Assembly: GCA_015179045.1 (NCBI GenBank)
Contig: WHUZ01000010.1
Coordinates: 1,364,001 to 1,428,000, forward strand
Reading direction: 5' to 3'
Length of the DNA: 64,000 nucleotides
DNA from: Kalaharituber pfeilii
Taxonomy: Eukaryota > Ascomycota > Pezizomycetes > Pezizales > Pezizaceae
Shown: positions 63,818 to 64,000 of the stretch, in pieces
How the letters are laid out: the number at the start of each line of letters is the position of its first letter
How positions within the stretch are numbered: the first letter of the stretch is position 1
The notes under the pieces: generated by a model
Seen by the model: only the letters and a program-made list of their open reading frames with translations
Databases searched by the model: none
Told to the model about the DNA's origin: nothing
Program-made: the position numbers and the translations under genes

Positions 63818-64000
63818 ATGCCCGCCCTCCTCGCCTCCATCGAGTGCGCCTCCCATGTACACCTCATCGTCGGCCACAACCCCCTCGCTTCTGCTAGGGT
63901 GTCGCGCTCACTTGAGCTCGGCGCGCAAGTAAAGCTGCTTGCGCCTGGCGGTGCGGACATGCATTATGCACTGAAGCAGAAAATCGACGATGGAGAAATC
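63818..64000 (+). CDS. MET1: Siroheme synthase / uroporphyrin-III C-methyltransferase (5' end only)
   Basis: The frame opens at the ATG at 63818 and runs off the window after 61 codons: MPALLASIECASHVHLIVGH, then NPLASARVSRSLELGAQVKL and LAPGGADMHYALKQ. This is the N-terminal Met8-like Rossmann segment found in filamentous fungal Met1 proteins. It is followed in the family by the SAM-dependent methyltransferase domain. Siroheme is the cofactor of sulfite reductase, so this gene serves the same sulfate-assimilation pathway as MET3 18 kb away. Only the N-terminal part is seen, so the enzymatic domain itself cannot be checked. Confidence 0.8.
   Translation, partial: MPALLASIECASHVHLIVGHNPLASARVSRSLELGAQVKLLAPGGADMHYALKQKIDDGEI

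Overview
The window is nuclear DNA of a filamentous ascomycete (Pezizomycotina). The genes are single-copy eukaryotic housekeeping genes cut by many short GT-AG introns, mostly 50-105 nt, often with a CTAAC-type branch site close to the 3' end. Several families have their fungal form: ATP sulfurylase with a C-terminal APS-kinase-like domain, an ASH1-type SET protein and a double-Myb telobox factor. The intron density (10 introns in RHO3, 9 in DGAT1) and long intergenic tracts would suit an early-diverging class such as Pezizomycetes or Orbiliomycetes, but that is inference. There is no operon, rRNA, CRISPR array or convincing intact tRNA.

Left arm, 0-17.8 kb, is gene dense: VTI1 (-, partial), QCR9 (+), RCE1 (-), PIG-S/GPI17 (-), SPC1 (+), HSP10 (-), a DPB3-like histone-fold gene (+), MED6 (-), DGAT1 (-), mitochondrial mS35/RSM24 (-) and an unrecognised two-exon gene (-). 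Divergent pairs share short promoters (VTI1/QCR9, PIG-S/SPC1, HSP10/DPB3). The HSP10 side of its promoter carries two heat-shock-element cores.

Middle, 17.8-45.7 kb: a 4.3 kb gene-poor tract, then SET-domain protein-lysine methyltransferase (+), ERF2 palmitoyltransferase (+), ASH1 histone methyltransferase (+), TEB1/TAY1-like double-Myb factor (+), ELP6 (+), SNX3/GRD19 (-) and MET3 ATP sulfurylase (+).

Right arm, 45.7-64 kb, is sparse: an otubain (-), RHO3 (+) and the start of a siroheme-synthase gene (MET1-like, +) lie in kilobases of low-complexity DNA with homopolymers, microsatellites, a 25-bp tandem repeat and tRNA-like, SINE-like fragments.

Themes: membrane-protein processing and lipidation (SPC1, PIG-S, RCE1, ERF2, RHO3), endosomal sorting (VTI1, SNX3) and sulfate assimilation (MET3, MET1). 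This is probably chance neighbourhood. The most important technical observation is that RCE1, ERF2 and RHO3 each carry reading-frame breaks at G runs, and every break closes if the run is one G longer. In RHO3 this also uncovers the CAAX box. These look like homopolymer undercalls rather than pseudogenes.
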